This document shows, piece after piece, positions 21,875 to 31,939 of a stretch of DNA of 64,000 nucleotides. The stretch comes from Bathymodiolus japonicus methanotrophic gill symbiont (GTDB lineage: Bacteria; Pseudomonadota; Gammaproteobacteria; Methylococcales; Methylomonadaceae). The stretch is taken from contig NZ_BLYC01000006.1 of NCBI RefSeq assembly GCF_019721995.1, forward strand, positions 62,001-126,000, read 5' to 3'. The notes under the pieces are model-generated. The model worked only from the letters and a program-made list of their open reading frames with translations, was not told the DNA's origin and ran no database searches. Both the position numbers and the translations under genes were made by a program. Every line of letters begins with the position of its first letter. Position 1 is the first letter of the stretch.

Positions 21875-22975
21875 ATGCATCCTATACCTGATATAACTTT
21901 TGTAGGTGGTGGTATCACTAGCCTGTTAAGTGCGCGCTTGTTTGCTTTAGCTGGAGCAAAAGTCACGATTATAGAAAAGGGTCAGGTCGGACAAGAGTCT
22001 TCCTGGGCCGGAGGGGGGATTTTACTGCCCCTATATCCCTGGCGTCAGGCGGATGCTATTAGCCAGCTTGTGTTACCGAGCATAACAGCGTATCCAGAGT
22101 TAGTACAAACATTGATTGAATCCACGGGACTGGATCCTGAATATACAGTCAGCGGTTTGTTAATGACCCAGCTTGCGGATTTAGACAAAGCCACCAGTTG
22201 GTGTGAAAAATATGCTATTAATTATAACTTTGCAAGCCCAGAGCAGCGAAGCACGTTTTCTAGCTGTAATGGCCAATCCTTGTATCTGGACTCTATAGCC
22301 CAGGTTCGAAATCCTCGTTTACTTAAATCACTAAAGCAAGACCTGCTACAGCGTGGTGTTAATATAGTTGAAAACTGTACAATAGAAAAAGCGCAGATAA
22401 GTAATCACCGGATTGCCGCAATAGCCTGTGAGTCGGAAACGTTTACAGTGAATACTGTAGTGATAACAGCAGGCGCTTGGACGGGGAATTTATGCAGGCA
22501 ATTATTCGGGGATAGAGAAAATGCACGTGTTGAAGTTTTTCCTGTTAAAGGACAAATGTTGATATTAGATGCACCTGTCAATACTCTGCAAACGATGGTA
22601 CTAGATAATAACCAGTATTTAATTCCCCGGCGTGATGGAAAAATATTATGTGGTAGTACTGTAGAATATGCAGAATTTAATAAATCGACATCCCAACAGG
22701 CGCAACAGTCACTAGCTGGTTTTGCCAGAAATCTATTTCCTGCCCTGGAATCAGCGCCTATTATCCATCACTGGGCAGGTATACGTCCGGGTACGTTGCA
22801 AGGCATCCCATATATAGGTATGCATCCAGAAATTAACAATCTGGCAATAAATGCCGGGCACTTCAGAAATGGCTTTGCGATGGGGCCAGCCGCTGCACAA
22901 TTACTTTATGACATAATTACCCGGCAAGCGACGACGATGGATGCGGGTTTGTATGAATTTTCAGCTAAGCACTAA
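21875..22975 (+). CDS. thiO: Glycine oxidase ThiO
   Basis: An FAD-dependent amine oxidase (366 residues) that makes the glycine imine used for the thiamine thiazole ring. The N-terminal dinucleotide fold is ITFVGGGITSLLSARLFALAGAKVTIIEKG; SSWAGGGILLPLYPW follows, and the C-terminal FAD contact is NAGHFRNGFAMGPAAAQ. These are typical of the DAO/ThiO family. It lies 9 bp upstream of pyrD. ThiS/ThiG are not in the window, so the ThiO call rests on family resemblance. Confidence 0.9.
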   Translation: MHPIPDITFVGGGITSLLSARLFALAGAKVTIIEKGQVGQESSWAGGGILLPLYPWRQADAISQLVLPSITAYPELVQTLIESTGLDPEYTVSGLLMTQLADLDKATSWCEKYAINYNFASPEQRSTFSSCNGQSLYLDSIAQVRNPRLLKSLKQDLLQRGVNIVENCTIEKAQISNHRIAAIACESETFTVNTVVITAGAWTGNLCRQLFGDRENARVEVFPVKGQMLILDAPVNTLQTMVLDNNQYLIPRRDGKILCGSTVEYAEFNKSTSQQAQQSLAGFARNLFPALESAPIIHHWAGIRPGTLQGIPYIGMHPEINNLAINAGHFRNGFAMGPAAAQLLYDIITRQATTMDAGLYEFSAKH

Positions 22976-22984
22976 CAATCAGCC

Positions 22985-24010
22985 ATGAATTATTACCCTT
23001 TCATCAAGCCTTTACTATTTAAGTTAGATGCTGAGACGGCACATTACCTGACTTTAAAAGGCTTAAAACTCTCCCATCAGGCAGGTCTGGATAAACTACT
23101 TAATCCAGCCATGATTACAAAGCCGGTAACAGTGATGGGGCTAGATTTTTCCAACCCTGTCGGCTTGGCAGCAGGCCTGGATAAAAATGGTGATTATATA
23201 GATGCATTAGCCGCACTTGGATTTGGCTCTCTGGAAATTGGTACAGTGACTCCACGTCCCCAGCCCGGAAATCCAAAACCACGATTATTCAGATTAATTG
23301 AGCACCAGGCGATTATTAATCGTATGGGATTTAATAATCAAGGCGTAGATTATCTATTAGAGCAAGTTAGAAGCAGTCAGTATAAAGGTGTACTGGGGAT
23401 TAATATAGGTAAAAACTTTGATACGCCAATGGATAAAGCGACTGACGATTACCTGGTTTGTTTACGTAAGGCCTATCTGGATGCGAGCTATATTACGATT
23501 AATATTTCATCGCCTAACACTAAGAATTTGCGTCAGCTACAACAAGGTGATGAAATTAAAAAGCTACTCCCTGCGTTAAAAGAAGAGCAGCTGGCTCTAC
23601 AAAGACAGCATAACAAATATACCCCGATCGTAGTTAAAATTGCACCTGACCTAAGCGATCAGGAAATTCAGCATATTGCAGGGCTTTTAATTGATTTTTC
23701 TATCGATGGTGTGATTGCAACCAATACAACCCTGGAGCGCAGTGCTGTTCAAGGCCATCCTTTAGCAGATGAAATGGGTGGGTTAAGTGGATCTCCCGTC
23801 AGGCAGAAATCAACTTATGTGGTTGCTAGACTTGCCGAGGAGTTACGAGGAAATATACCCATCATCGCAGTAGGCGGTATTATGAGTTATGCAGATGCAC
23901 AAGAGAAACTGGATGCAGGAGCGTGCCTGGTGCAAGTCTATAGTGGACTGATTTATCAAGGTCCGAACTTAGTCAATGAGATTATGCAAGGCTTAACAGC
24001 ACAGGCTTAA
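22985..24010 (+). CDS. pyrD: Dihydroorotate dehydrogenase (quinone), class 2
   Basis: The fourth step of pyrimidine synthesis, membrane-associated and quinone-linked. It has 341 residues. The N-terminal helices ([21 protein letters not shown]) are typical of class 2 enzymes. The FMN site includes [13 protein letters not shown] and [17 protein letters not shown], the catalytic Ser region is [15 protein letters not shown], and the phosphate-binding end is [10 protein letters not shown] strong terminator follows. Confidence 0.97.
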   Translation: MNYYPFIKPLLFKLDAETAHYLTLKGLKLSHQAGLDKLLNPAMITKPVTVMGLDFSNPVGLAAGLDKNGDYIDALAALGFGSLEIGTVTPRPQPGNPKPRLFRLIEHQAIINRMGFNNQGVDYLLEQVRSSQYKGVLGINIGKNFDTPMDKATDDYLVCLRKAYLDASYITINISSPNTKNLRQLQQGDEIKKLLPALKEEQLALQRQHNKYTPIVVKIAPDLSDQEIQHIAGLLIDFSIDGVIATNTTLERSAVQGHPLADEMGGLSGSPVRQKSTYVVARLAEELRGNIPIIAVGGIMSYADAQEKLDAGACLVQVYSGLIYQGPNLVNEIMQGLTAQA

Positions 24011-24040
24011 GCGTATGTGGTATGAACCTAACACTTAAAC

Positions 24041-24081
24041 AAAAAAAGGCTGCGAGAGCTAAAGCTCTTGCAGCCTTTTTT
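24041..24081 (+). terminator. Rho-independent terminator after pyrD
   Basis: GGCTGCGAGAGC pairs with GCTCTTGCAGCC (one G-T pair) around TAAA, followed by a T-run. A-runs on the other side make it potentially bidirectional. Confidence 0.9.
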
Positions 24082-24130
24082 ATTGAATTACCTGATTACC
24101 CATAATCCTCTGCTATATTCAAATACGCCC

Positions 24131-24205
24131 GTCATTTCTGCATGTTGTTAGCAGGAATCTATAGGCCTAAGCAATAGATTCCCGATAAAATACTTTGGGA
24201 ATGAC
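24131..24205. repeat. Imperfect palindromic repeat
   Basis: GTCATTTCTGCAT ... GGAATCTAT at the left mirrors ATAGATTCCCGATAA ... GGGAATGAC at the right. This resembles the dispersed GTCATTCC-type inverted repeats found in many bacterial genomes. Only one copy was noticed here. Confidence 0.5.
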
Positions 24206-24288
24206 GAAGTCGGTTTTGTATAAAATACAGATATTAATTTTTTTTATAATGGCTGCGACATGTACGTAATCAGGTTGAATGATAAGGT

Positions 24289-24722
24289 TTAATGATTTAG
24301 CTCAACTGAATAATCGCCAAGTGGGCGGCGGAAAGCGAAAAAATAGGGAGTTACCACAAAGTTATCCCAGGTCTTTTTAAAAGCATCATGTGGCTCCGGT
24401 ATACTCGCCAGCCCAGAAAAAGGTGATGCAGCAAGAAAAAGTGCAAACCCTGTAACACTACCTAGCACGGCGAAAGGACGAATGATCACTTCGGAAAGCA
24501 TATATTTGTCAGTAGAAGATGTATCATCCATTTCTGTTTCTGTAATATTCTCTGCAGACTGTGATAAGTCTGGGTCAACTTCCTGTTCAGTTGCAGTGGT
24601 ACTAGTCTGGGTTACTTCAGTCGCTTGTGATGCGTTCGAATCATATTGCTGTTCAGCAAAAGCCATCGGCTGGCTAAGGCAAGTTAATGTAGCAATAAAA
24701 AATAAGTCCTGTGCTTTTTCAT
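24289..24722 (-). pseudogene. Small exported hypothetical protein with frameshift after the start codon
   Basis: The readable part is 125 residues: an acidic, Thr/Ser-rich region (TEVTQTSTTATEQEVDPDL) followed by a hydrophobic segment (SVTGFALFLAASPFSG) and FKKTWDNFVVTPYFFAFRRP. Upstream sits a good Shine-Dalgarno (CTGGAG) and ATG at 24722. An A-run one base short puts AQDLFFIATLTCLSQPMAFA, a clear signal peptide, out of frame. It could be a pseudogene, a slippage site or a sequencing error. Function unknown. Confidence 0.7.
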
Positions 24723-24752
24723 ATCGTTCTCCAGGTTTTGCTGAATAATGAT

Positions 24753-26009
24753 CTAGCGCTTCATAGACTCAAAAAATTCGGCATTGGTTTTGAAGTCCTT
24801 AAGTTTACCAAGTATAAATTCAGAGGCAGCCATTTCATCCATAGGTTGCAGGATTTTGCGTAAGATCCAGGTCTTTTGTAGGGCTTCCGGGTCAACAAGA
24901 TAATCTTCACGACGCGTGCCAGAGCGGTTAATATTGATCGCAGGATAGATGCGTTTTTCAGCAATTTTACGTTCCAGGTGCAGTTCCATATTACCTGTGC
25001 CTTTGAATTCTTCGTAAATAACTTCATCCATACGTGAGCCGGTATCCACCAGAGCAGTTGCGATAATAGTTAAGCTGCCACCTTCTTCGATATTACGTGC
25101 TGCTCCAAAAAAGCGCTTGGGCTTTTCCAGTGCGTTGGCATCCACCCCCCCAGAAAGTAACTTGCCGGACGAAGGAGCGACGATATTATAAGCACGTGCC
25201 AAACGGGTTAATGAGTCTAACAAAATAACTACATCGTGTTTGTGCTCAACCAGGCGACGGGCTTTTTCTATCACCATTTCAGCAACCTGTACATGACGCG
25301 TAGCAGGCTCATCAAAGGTGCTGGAAATAACTTCCCCACGTATACAGCGCTGCATTTCTGTAACTTCTTCCGGGCGCTCGTCAATGAGTAGTACGATCAT
25401 GTAACACTCAGGATTATTTTCTGCAATTGAGTGCGCAAGGCTCTGCAGAATCATGGTTTTACCGGCTTTAGGTGGAGAAACGATAAGGCCACGCTGGCCT
25501 TTACCGATGGGAGAAATTAAGTCGATGACTCGTCCGGTTAAATCTTCACTGCTACCATCACCGCGTTCCATAATAAAACGCTTGTTAGGGAATAAGGGTG
25601 TCAGGTTAGAAAAGAGAATTTTGTGTTTTGCATTTTCTGGTGCTTCAAAATTGATTCTCTCAACTTTGAGCATGGCAAAATAGCGCTCGTTGTCTTTCGG
25701 AGGTCTGATTTTACCGCTGATGGTATCCCCGGTGCGTAAGCTAAATCGGCGGATCTGGCTAGGTGAGACATAAATATCATCAGGGCCTGTCAGATAAGAA
25801 CTGCCTGGTGTGCGTAAAAAACCAAAGCCATCCTGTAAGATTTCTATAACACCATCGCCGTATATGTCTTCGCCACTTTTAGCCTGTTTTTTCAGAATGG
25901 AAAAGATAACTTCCTGTTTCCTCGATCGAGAAACATTTTCGATACCTAGATTTTCAGCAAGTGCAATAATTTCTGTAATTGGTTTTAATTTTAATTCGGT
26001 AAGATTCAT
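24753..26009 (-). CDS. rho: Transcription termination factor Rho
   Basis: A hexameric RNA-dependent ATPase. It has 418 residues, the standard length. The N-terminal RNA-binding fold has [29 protein letters not shown], Walker A is [10 protein letters not shown] and Walker B is [16 protein letters not shown]. The R-loop/Q-loop region follows and it ends FFESMKR. It sits next to trxA and divergent rhlB, the same cluster as in E. coli. Confidence 0.98.
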   Translation of the reverse strand: MNLTELKLKPITEIIALAENLGIENVSRSRKQEVIFSILKKQAKSGEDIYGDGVIEILQDGFGFLRTPGSSYLTGPDDIYVSPSQIRRFSLRTGDTISGKIRPPKDNERYFAMLKVERINFEAPENAKHKILFSNLTPLFPNKRFIMERGDGSSEDLTGRVIDLISPIGKGQRGLIVSPPKAGKTMILQSLAHSIAENNPECYMIVLLIDERPEEVTEMQRCIRGEVISSTFDEPATRHVQVAEMVIEKARRLVEHKHDVVILLDSLTRLARAYNIVAPSSGKLLSGGVDANALEKPKRFFGAARNIEEGGSLTIIATALVDTGSRMDEVIYEEFKGTGNMELHLERKIAEKRIYPAININRSGTRREDYLVDPEALQKTWILRKILQPMDEMAASEFILGKLKDFKTNAEFFESMKR

Positions 26010-26136
26010 ACAAGGATAGTTAAGGAAGATATAACATGTTCACTAACAGATGAAGTTAGTTTAGTGTGTAAGATGTGGTTATTTTGATATGCAGAAAGTG
26101 CAGAAAGAGGTCAGCACCAGTTGCGTAGTATACGCA

Positions 26137-26172
26137 TAAAAAAGGGAAGTAACAACTTTATTGTTACTTCCC
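26137..26172 (-). terminator. Rho-independent terminator after trxA
   Basis: On the minus strand GGGAAGTAACAA pairs with TTGTTACTTCCC around a short loop and is followed by six or seven T. It separates trxA from rho, which therefore probably has its own promoter between 26010 and 26136. Confidence 0.85.
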
Positions 26173-26197
26173 TTCAGAATTCTAAAAAGTGTGTGCT

Positions 26198-26536
26198 TTA
26201 GATGTTACCGTCGATGAACTGAGTAAGCTGTGATTTTGTTAATGCGCCAACTTTAGTTGCTTCAACATCGCCATCTTTAAATAGCATTAGTGTTGGAATT
26301 CCACGTACACCATAATGGGAAGGTGTGGCAGGATTGTCATCAATATTCAACTTTGCAACAGTAATTTTACCGGAATACTCTGCAGAAATTTCATCTAAAA
26401 CCGGAGCAATCATTTTACAAGGACCGCACCATTCAGCCCAGTAGTCAACTAATACAGGCGCATCAGCTTTTAAAACAAGTTCATCAAAATTACTATCAGT
26501 TACATGAAGGACTGAGTCACTCACGCTATTCTCCAA
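26198..26536 (-). CDS. trxA: Thioredoxin 1
   Basis: A general cytosolic disulfide reductase. 112 residues with the active site WCGPCK at about residues 36-41, the conserved Asp buried below it and the cis-proline loop RGIPTLMLF. It is divergent from rhlB; the 115-bp gap likely holds both promoters. Confidence 0.97.
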   Translation of the reverse strand: MENSVSDSVLHVTDSNFDELVLKADAPVLVDYWAEWCGPCKMIAPVLDEISAEYSGKITVAKLNIDDNPATPSHYGVRGIPTLMLFKDGDVEATKVGALTKSQLTQFIDGNI

Positions 26537-26669
26537 ATTATTTTACGAAGGAGTAATGTCGCTGTATCGCAATATTTTGTCAATCTATTTTTTGAAAAAT
26601 ATTGGCCGCTTATTTCTTCAATTTAAACTGGACAGTGCAAACTAGCGGCTATTGATGTATTCTACTCAG

Positions 26670-27920
26670 ATGAAGAAGACACATTTAACGGATACACAAT
26701 TCATTAACCTGGAACTTTCCAGCAGTATTTTAAAAGGCTTGAAAGACGCTGGTTTTGATCAATGCTCGCCGATTCAGGATAAGTCCTTGCCAATCGCTCT
26801 GCGCGATAGAGATGTCGCAGGGCAAGCGCAAACAGGAACGGGAAAGACCGCGAGCTTTTTATTGGCGACTTTCCAGCGGCTGTTAAATGACAACAGCGAA
26901 AAAAGAAAATACCCCCGAGCGATAATTTTAGCCCCAACACGTGAGCTTGCCATACAAATTCATAAAGATGCTTTATTATTAGGTAAACATCTGGATTTTA
27001 ATCTAGCACTTATCTATGGTGGTACAGACTATCAGAAGCAATTAAAAGCAGTTCAGGGCAATGTCGATATCATTATTGCGACGCCTGGTAGAATTATTGA
27101 TTTTTATCGGCAAAAAGCATTTTCTCTGGATAATATCCAGGTGATGGTGCTGGATGAAGCGGATAGAATGTTTGATTTAGGCTTTATAAAAGATATACGT
27201 TATTTGCTTAATCGTATGCCGAACCCTGAAAAACGCCTGAACATGCTGTTTTCTGCGACCCTGTCGTTCAAGGTGTCTGAGCTGGCTTATGAGCATATGT
27301 ATCAGCCGGTGATGGTTAAAATTGAGTCTGAAGAAGTCACCTCGGAATCTATTAATCAATTTGCCTTTTGCCCTGCGAACGAGCAGAAAATCCCGTTGTT
27401 AATCGGCCTGCTTAATTCACATAATCCCGAGCGTAGTATAGTTTTTGTCAATACCAAGCGTAGCGCAGAAAGATTAGCGGACTACCTTGCTGCCAATGGC
27501 TATAAAACGGCACTATTAAGCGGCGATGTACCACAGGAAAAGCGCCAGCGTTTATTAGCAGATTTTCAGGCAAGTAAAGTCACTATTATGATCGCCACAG
27601 ATGTTGCGGCACGTGGACTGCATATACCTGATGTCTTGCATGTATTTAATTTTGATTTACCTCAGGATGCAGAAGATTATGTGCATAGAATTGGCAGAAC
27701 AGCGCGCTTTGGCGCAAAGGGTGAAGCGATTAGTTTTATCTGTGAAGAATATGCCTATTCTATGCCCGATATAGAAGACTATATCAATCAGAAAGTGCCG
27801 GTACATAAAGTTACCGAAGATTTATTACCCGAATTAACCAAGCCCGCCCCAAGGCCACGAGCAGAACGCAAGCAATATTCACCAAGAAAGCTAGGAACAA
27901 GAACACACTCAAAAGCGTAG
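26670..27920 (+). CDS. rhlB: ATP-dependent RNA helicase RhlB
   Basis: A DEAD-box helicase of the RNA degradosome. Motifs are the Q motif SPIQDKSLPIA, motif I AQTGTGKT, Ia PTRELA, II DEAD (VLDEADRMFD), III SAT and VI HRIGRTARFG. I chose the ATG at 26670 because MKKTHLTDTQF aligns with the usual RhlB N-terminus; an ATG at 26655 is also possible. The C-terminal tail is basic. Its place next to trxA-rho supports RhlB over other DEAD-box proteins. Confidence 0.93.
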   Translation: MKKTHLTDTQFINLELSSSILKGLKDAGFDQCSPIQDKSLPIALRDRDVAGQAQTGTGKTASFLLATFQRLLNDNSEKRKYPRAIILAPTRELAIQIHKDALLLGKHLDFNLALIYGGTDYQKQLKAVQGNVDIIIATPGRIIDFYRQKAFSLDNIQVMVLDEADRMFDLGFIKDIRYLLNRMPNPEKRLNMLFSATLSFKVSELAYEHMYQPVMVKIESEEVTSESINQFAFCPANEQKIPLLIGLLNSHNPERSIVFVNTKRSAERLADYLAANGYKTALLSGDVPQEKRQRLLADFQASKVTIMIATDVAARGLHIPDVLHVFNFDLPQDAEDYVHRIGRTARFGAKGEAISFICEEYAYSMPDIEDYINQKVPVHKVTEDLLPELTKPAPRPRAERKQYSPRKLGTRTHSKA

Positions 27921-28215
27921 AGAACTGGATGATTAATTTTTTACCCTGAAGGACATGAAGAGAGTGAAGGTAAAAAGAAACAACATTCCTGCGTAGACAG
28001 AAATAAGTCATGCTTGGATATTATTGAAATTTGCTTCCTTATTCAACATAAAAAACTTGAAGCCAGTTAAGCTAAATCTTCAAGTCCTTCATGCTCTGCA
28101 TGGTAAAAAGCATTTGTAAACATTATGCTGCGGGCATAATCTCCCGAAAATCATGAATCGCAGGGAACTTGGTAATACTTCGGGCTGCTTTTTTTGAGTC
28201 GGGTCTACTAATGGA

Positions 28216-28419
28216 CTGAAGTTTCCCAATTATTGAGTAGCTGAAATACACAATGCTGGTGTATCGAGGTTTATTTTAGGTGGTTTTTCCATGTTTATAG
28301 CAAACCCCTACTTAATTCCCCTTAGGCAATAGCATTTGAAACGAATGAAAAGACTGTTTTTTTCATATAGTTGTAGCATAGTTTCAATTTTACCATAAAT
28401 AATTATTGGGAAACTTCAG
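28216..28419 (-). mobile_element. MITE C, copy 2 (204 bp) in yrfG
   Basis: Ends CTGAAGTTTCCC and GGGAAACTTCAG, flanked by the 8-bp duplication CTAATGGA on both sides. Removal restores LLSISRPDS of YrfG. Confidence 0.93.
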
Positions 28420-28442
28420 CTAATGGATAGTAAATACTCAAT

Positions 28443-28737
28443 CGCTGAAAATCAGGGAAACGTAGCCTAAGCGAAGTGATGATTTTTAGTCCGCGATAGC
28501 CGTAGGGTCGTTGTTTTGTCGGAGTCTGAGCGTTAGCGAAGGTGGAGACAAAATAAAAGGCCATCCGACACGGCGTCAAGTCATTTGGAGCCTATGTTCC
28601 GACCCCTTGTTGGGTCGGGACGAGGTGACGAGGACGAATCGGGGCCGCCGGAGGCATAAGTGGTCGCGTTAAGTTTTTGCTGCTTGCTTGGGCTGGGATG
28701 CCCAAAACAAGCTTTCGCAAAAATAGCGACTCCCCGC
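28443..28737 (+). mobile_element. Element A, copy 4 (295 bp) in yrfG
   Basis: CGCTGAAAATCAGGG to GACTCCCCGC (last base differs from the usual A). Flanks CTCAAT and GCCAAAAG join to TFGIEYLL of YrfG with no duplication or loss. Confidence 0.9.
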
Positions 28738-29314
28738 GCCAAAAGTCTTGGCAGATTGCAGTACGGCCAGACTATCATCCACCATTAAAGTTGTTTGCTT
28801 ATTCCAGCCATGCTGATTTTGAAAGGCTTGCCAAAACTCTTGATGCTCTTTGGCAAAAGCATAATCATGCGAGCAGATAATCTCATCAAAAAAAGGTTGC
28901 AAACAGGGTTTTTCCATTTTAATTGATAAGCTGTTACGATGCGCATTAGTGACTAAGAACACCTTTTTATCGGTAACCTTCAAGGCATTTAAAAACTCTG
29001 TCACATGAGGCAATACATTGATTAAACCTGAAATCTCTGCTTTCAGGCCAGCGATATCCAGGTTTAAAATGCCACTCCAGTAATCTAGGCAATACCATTC
29101 CAGCTTGCCTTCCATACTCTTGAATAAAGGCAACAAAATATCTGTTGCTTGCGTAATAGTTAGCTGGTTTTTAAGTGCATAGCACTCGGGAATAAACTCT
29201 AGCCAGAAATGATTATCAAAATTCAAATCCAGCAAAGTTCCATCCATATCTAGTAAAACTGTATTAATTTTATTCCAATCCAGCATAACAAAGGCTATAG
29301 TGATATTAAGTAAA

Positions 29315-29518
29315 CTGAAGTTTCCCAATAATTATTTATGGTAAAATTGAAACTATGCTACAACTATATGAAAAAAATAGTCTTTTCATTCGTTTCAAAT
29401 GCTATTGCCTAAGGGGAATTAAGTAGGGGTTTGCTATAAACATGGAAAAACCACCTAAAATAAACCTCGATACACCAGCATTGTGTATTTCAGCTACTCA
29501 ATAATTGGGAAACTTCAG
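29315..29518 (+). mobile_element. MITE C, copy 3 (204 bp) between yrfG and nudE
   Basis: Same ends as the other copies, flanked by TTAAGTAAA on both sides. It occupies the shared promoter region of the divergent yrfG and nudE and so may have displaced their promoters. Confidence 0.93.
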
Positions 29519-29547
29519 TTAAGTAAATATTGATCACCATAACAAAA

Positions 29548-30099
29548 ATGTCCCAAGAACCGAAGATACTTAATAGAAAAATCGTGGCTCAATCGCGTTT
29601 ATTTAGAATTGAATCGCTGGATTTAGAATTTAGCAATGGTGCGACCCGGCAATATGAGCGCTTGATGCGAGGTAGTGGAAGTAATGGCGCGGTGCTGATA
29701 GTTCCGATGCTAGATCCGCAAACGGTATTATTGATTCGGGAGTATTCAGGCGGTGTAGAGCGCTATGAACTGGGATTGGCAAAGGGAAAAATTGATGCGG
29801 GTGAAACGGCTCTGGAGGCAGCAAATCGTGAATTAAAGGAAGAGGTAGGTTATGGGGCAAACAATTTACAGCAACTTAGTTCGTTTTCTATTACTCCGAG
29901 TTATATGGAGCATATGACCGAAATTATTCTTGCCCAGGACCTATACCCCGAAAAATTGCCAGGGGATGAGCCGGAAGAGTTAGAAGTTGTCCCCTGGAAA
30001 CTGGATAATCTAACGGAATTAGTGAATAGTGGCCAATGTACTGAAGCGCGGAGTATTGCCGCTTTATATATGGTTCGAGATTATTTGTTGCAGTGCTAA
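29548..30099 (+). CDS. nudE: ADP compounds hydrolase NudE
   Basis: A Nudix hydrolase acting on ADP-ribose, Ap3A and NADH-type dinucleotides. The Nudix box GKIDAGETALEAANRELKEEVGY fits GX5EX7REUXEEXGU exactly. It has about 183 residues from MSQEPKILNRKIVAQ, which aligns with NudE N-termini; an upstream TTG at 29530 is less likely. It is divergent from yrfG. MITE C sits just upstream. Confidence 0.93.
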   Translation: MSQEPKILNRKIVAQSRLFRIESLDLEFSNGATRQYERLMRGSGSNGAVLIVPMLDPQTVLLIREYSGGVERYELGLAKGKIDAGETALEAANRELKEEVGYGANNLQQLSSFSITPSYMEHMTEIILAQDLYPEKLPGDEPEELEVVPWKLDNLTELVNSGQCTEARSIAALYMVRDYLLQC

Positions 30100-30149
30100 A
30101 TTTAAACTGAGTGCTTGAGATATTTGACCATGAAACTCTCTGACAAACA

Positions 30150-31708
30150 TCAGTGTTCCCCTATCAATTGAGGCGGTAAAACTAACCTCGCTACAAGAGA
30201 GCTCATAAAGCACTGTAAAGACATTCCTGTTATTATTGCGTTTTGAACTGCCCGAATGGTATACGAGCTGATACGAGATATTTTTGCCTGGAAAAATAAT
30301 GGATTCACAAAACGATCTCGTTTTTGAGCCTGTTGCTGCCTTATCTCCAGAGCCTCGCTATATTTTTTATCCGATGGATGAATCAATTCTGGCTGTTGTG
30401 TTTTTGAAATCTCTTCAAACACTCGCATTAAATTATAGCTCATTGCAGTCAGGCGCATTTGATTTTCAAGTGAGCGGGTATTGGAAGACCAAGCTTTAGT
30501 TTCCTTGAAATTACTTTTAGTGTTATTGAATGTCTTTTCAATCGTCCATCGCTTGAAATACAGCATGGCAATGGTTCCAGGGTTAATCGTCATTGGCAAG
30601 GTTGTCACAAACCGGTGAAGTTTTCCGGTTTCTGGATCACGGTAATCCACCACGTTAAATTTGATGCCCTTGTTTTCGTACACACTGTATGCTTCAACCC
30701 CTGTATTGATCTCATGGCGGGAGTCAAAAGGGATAGACTCAACGAGAATCGCAATTGAATTTTCTTTTAGCATTGAAATCATGTAATTAGCATGTCGTTT
30801 CTGCCGATCCCACCAGACAAAGTCGGTGACGGCTTTATCGTAGACATAGAGATGTTTCTGAGAGCTGTTATTTCCCTTGTTTTGCTTTTCAATATGATTT
30901 CGTAACACAGGTATTTCTTGATGTCTCTGAGTTCCGTTTGTCACCAGACAAAGAAATCTGAGCAACCCACTTCTGAGATTCAACGCGTAAATCCCCCCGG
31001 CCGCATAAACTTTCCCCCGCTGTCAGCCCCGGACGGGCTGATAGTCTCCAGAAGGCGCAGGGAAATTTGCCAATCCGAAGTGCGCGATAGCGCGCGAGGG
31101 AGGCTAAAATTTTATCCCGAATAGCCGTAGAGCCATTTGTGGTAGCCATGACTGAGCTGCTTTGTGCTCAGTCTGTGGCGGACGCAGGGCGGCTGGAGCA
31201 TCTCCTATTCGCTGCGTAGGTGAACGAATTACGGCGACAGGAGTCCCGGAATTTCGTGAGGTAGCATGGCGCGCCTGTTGCTGTTTCTTTCAGTATGGCG
31301 GGCATGATCAATAAAATGTCCATCCGCTGCTTCTATGGTGTATTCGTCAAGTTCCGGGAATGCTTCAAGATAATCAATGCCTTGCGATAGCAGTGTTTCA
31401 GAGTGAAGATGATAGCTCTGCTGTTCAAATGCCTCAAGCATACTTGTTCGTCTATGCGACTTCAGTGATTTAAAATACGTTGAGTGGGGAAGCAGCTGGC
31501 CATAAATCTGTTCATTGGTTTGGAGGAAATGGCGACCACTATCGACTACACTGATACAGCGTAATAACCCAAGGCGAATAAAGTCGATATCCTTCAACTC
31601 TGGGCATGAACGAGCCCACAAAGGATGACGCTCTGCTAACAGGGCACGTTCCATACTTTCATTGCAGTGTTGGTGAATATGTTCAGAGAGTGGTAGGTCT
31701 TTAAGCAT
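30150..31708 (-). pseudogene. ISX transposase interrupted by element B
   Basis: The two halves, 31278-31708 and 30150-31017, return to the same phase if the 260-bp insert is removed. The YREK motif YFKRWTIEKTFNNTK is intact and the nonsense codon of copy 2 is absent, so this copy was functional until element B entered. Confidence 0.9.
31018..31277 (+). mobile_element. Element B, copy 4 (260-bp variant) in ISX
   Basis: Ends ATGGCGCGCCTG like other B copies but has a different 5' hairpin: CGCTG, then TCAGCCC-CGGAC-GGGCTGA, then TAGTC. Compared with intact ISX (site after 16940) it is inserted exactly with no duplicated or lost base. Confidence 0.9.
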
Positions 31709-31939
31709 GAGTGATATCCGTTTATGAGGTGATTAAAACGGAAATTTTTAGAAAAATTTTTCGGAAAATGCAAGCTTTATTTGAAATTATTTGTTGTTTT
31801 TTACGGTGCCTACAGAGTGTCTATTTGCTGTTATAAGTGATTAAAATCAAAAAGATGGAAATATTCGAGTGGTGCTACCTTCAGGTAGGTTATAGGCTGC
31901 TTTGTTTAGGTACTTCTTCTTTCAATGGGAACACTGATG

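Larger units (their letters stand above)
28123..29286 (-). pseudogene. yrfG: GMP/IMP nucleotidase YrfG (HAD family), interrupted by two elements
   Basis: Starts MLDWNKINTVLLDMDGTLLDL at 29286, with HAD motif I DMDGT. Motif II is LVTNAHR; the motif III lysine and DDSLAVLQSA follow. An A element (28443-28737) and MITE C (28216-28419) interrupt the 3' part. Removing both gives AKTFGIEYLLSISRPDSKK ... IHDFREIMPAA with the stop at 28123, a normal YrfG end. The interrupted frame instead ends with a 21-residue tail encoded by the A element. It is divergent from nudE, as in E. coli. Confidence 0.9.
30148..31939 (-). mobile_element. ISX copy 4 (IS4 family), carrying a B element
   Basis: CATCAGTGTTCCCC at the left and GGGAACACTGATG at the right, but the flanks do not match each other (ACAAA versus IS3 sequence), so the locus is rearranged. 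Apart from the inserted B element at 31018-31277 the sequence is nearly identical to copy 2. Confidence 0.92.
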
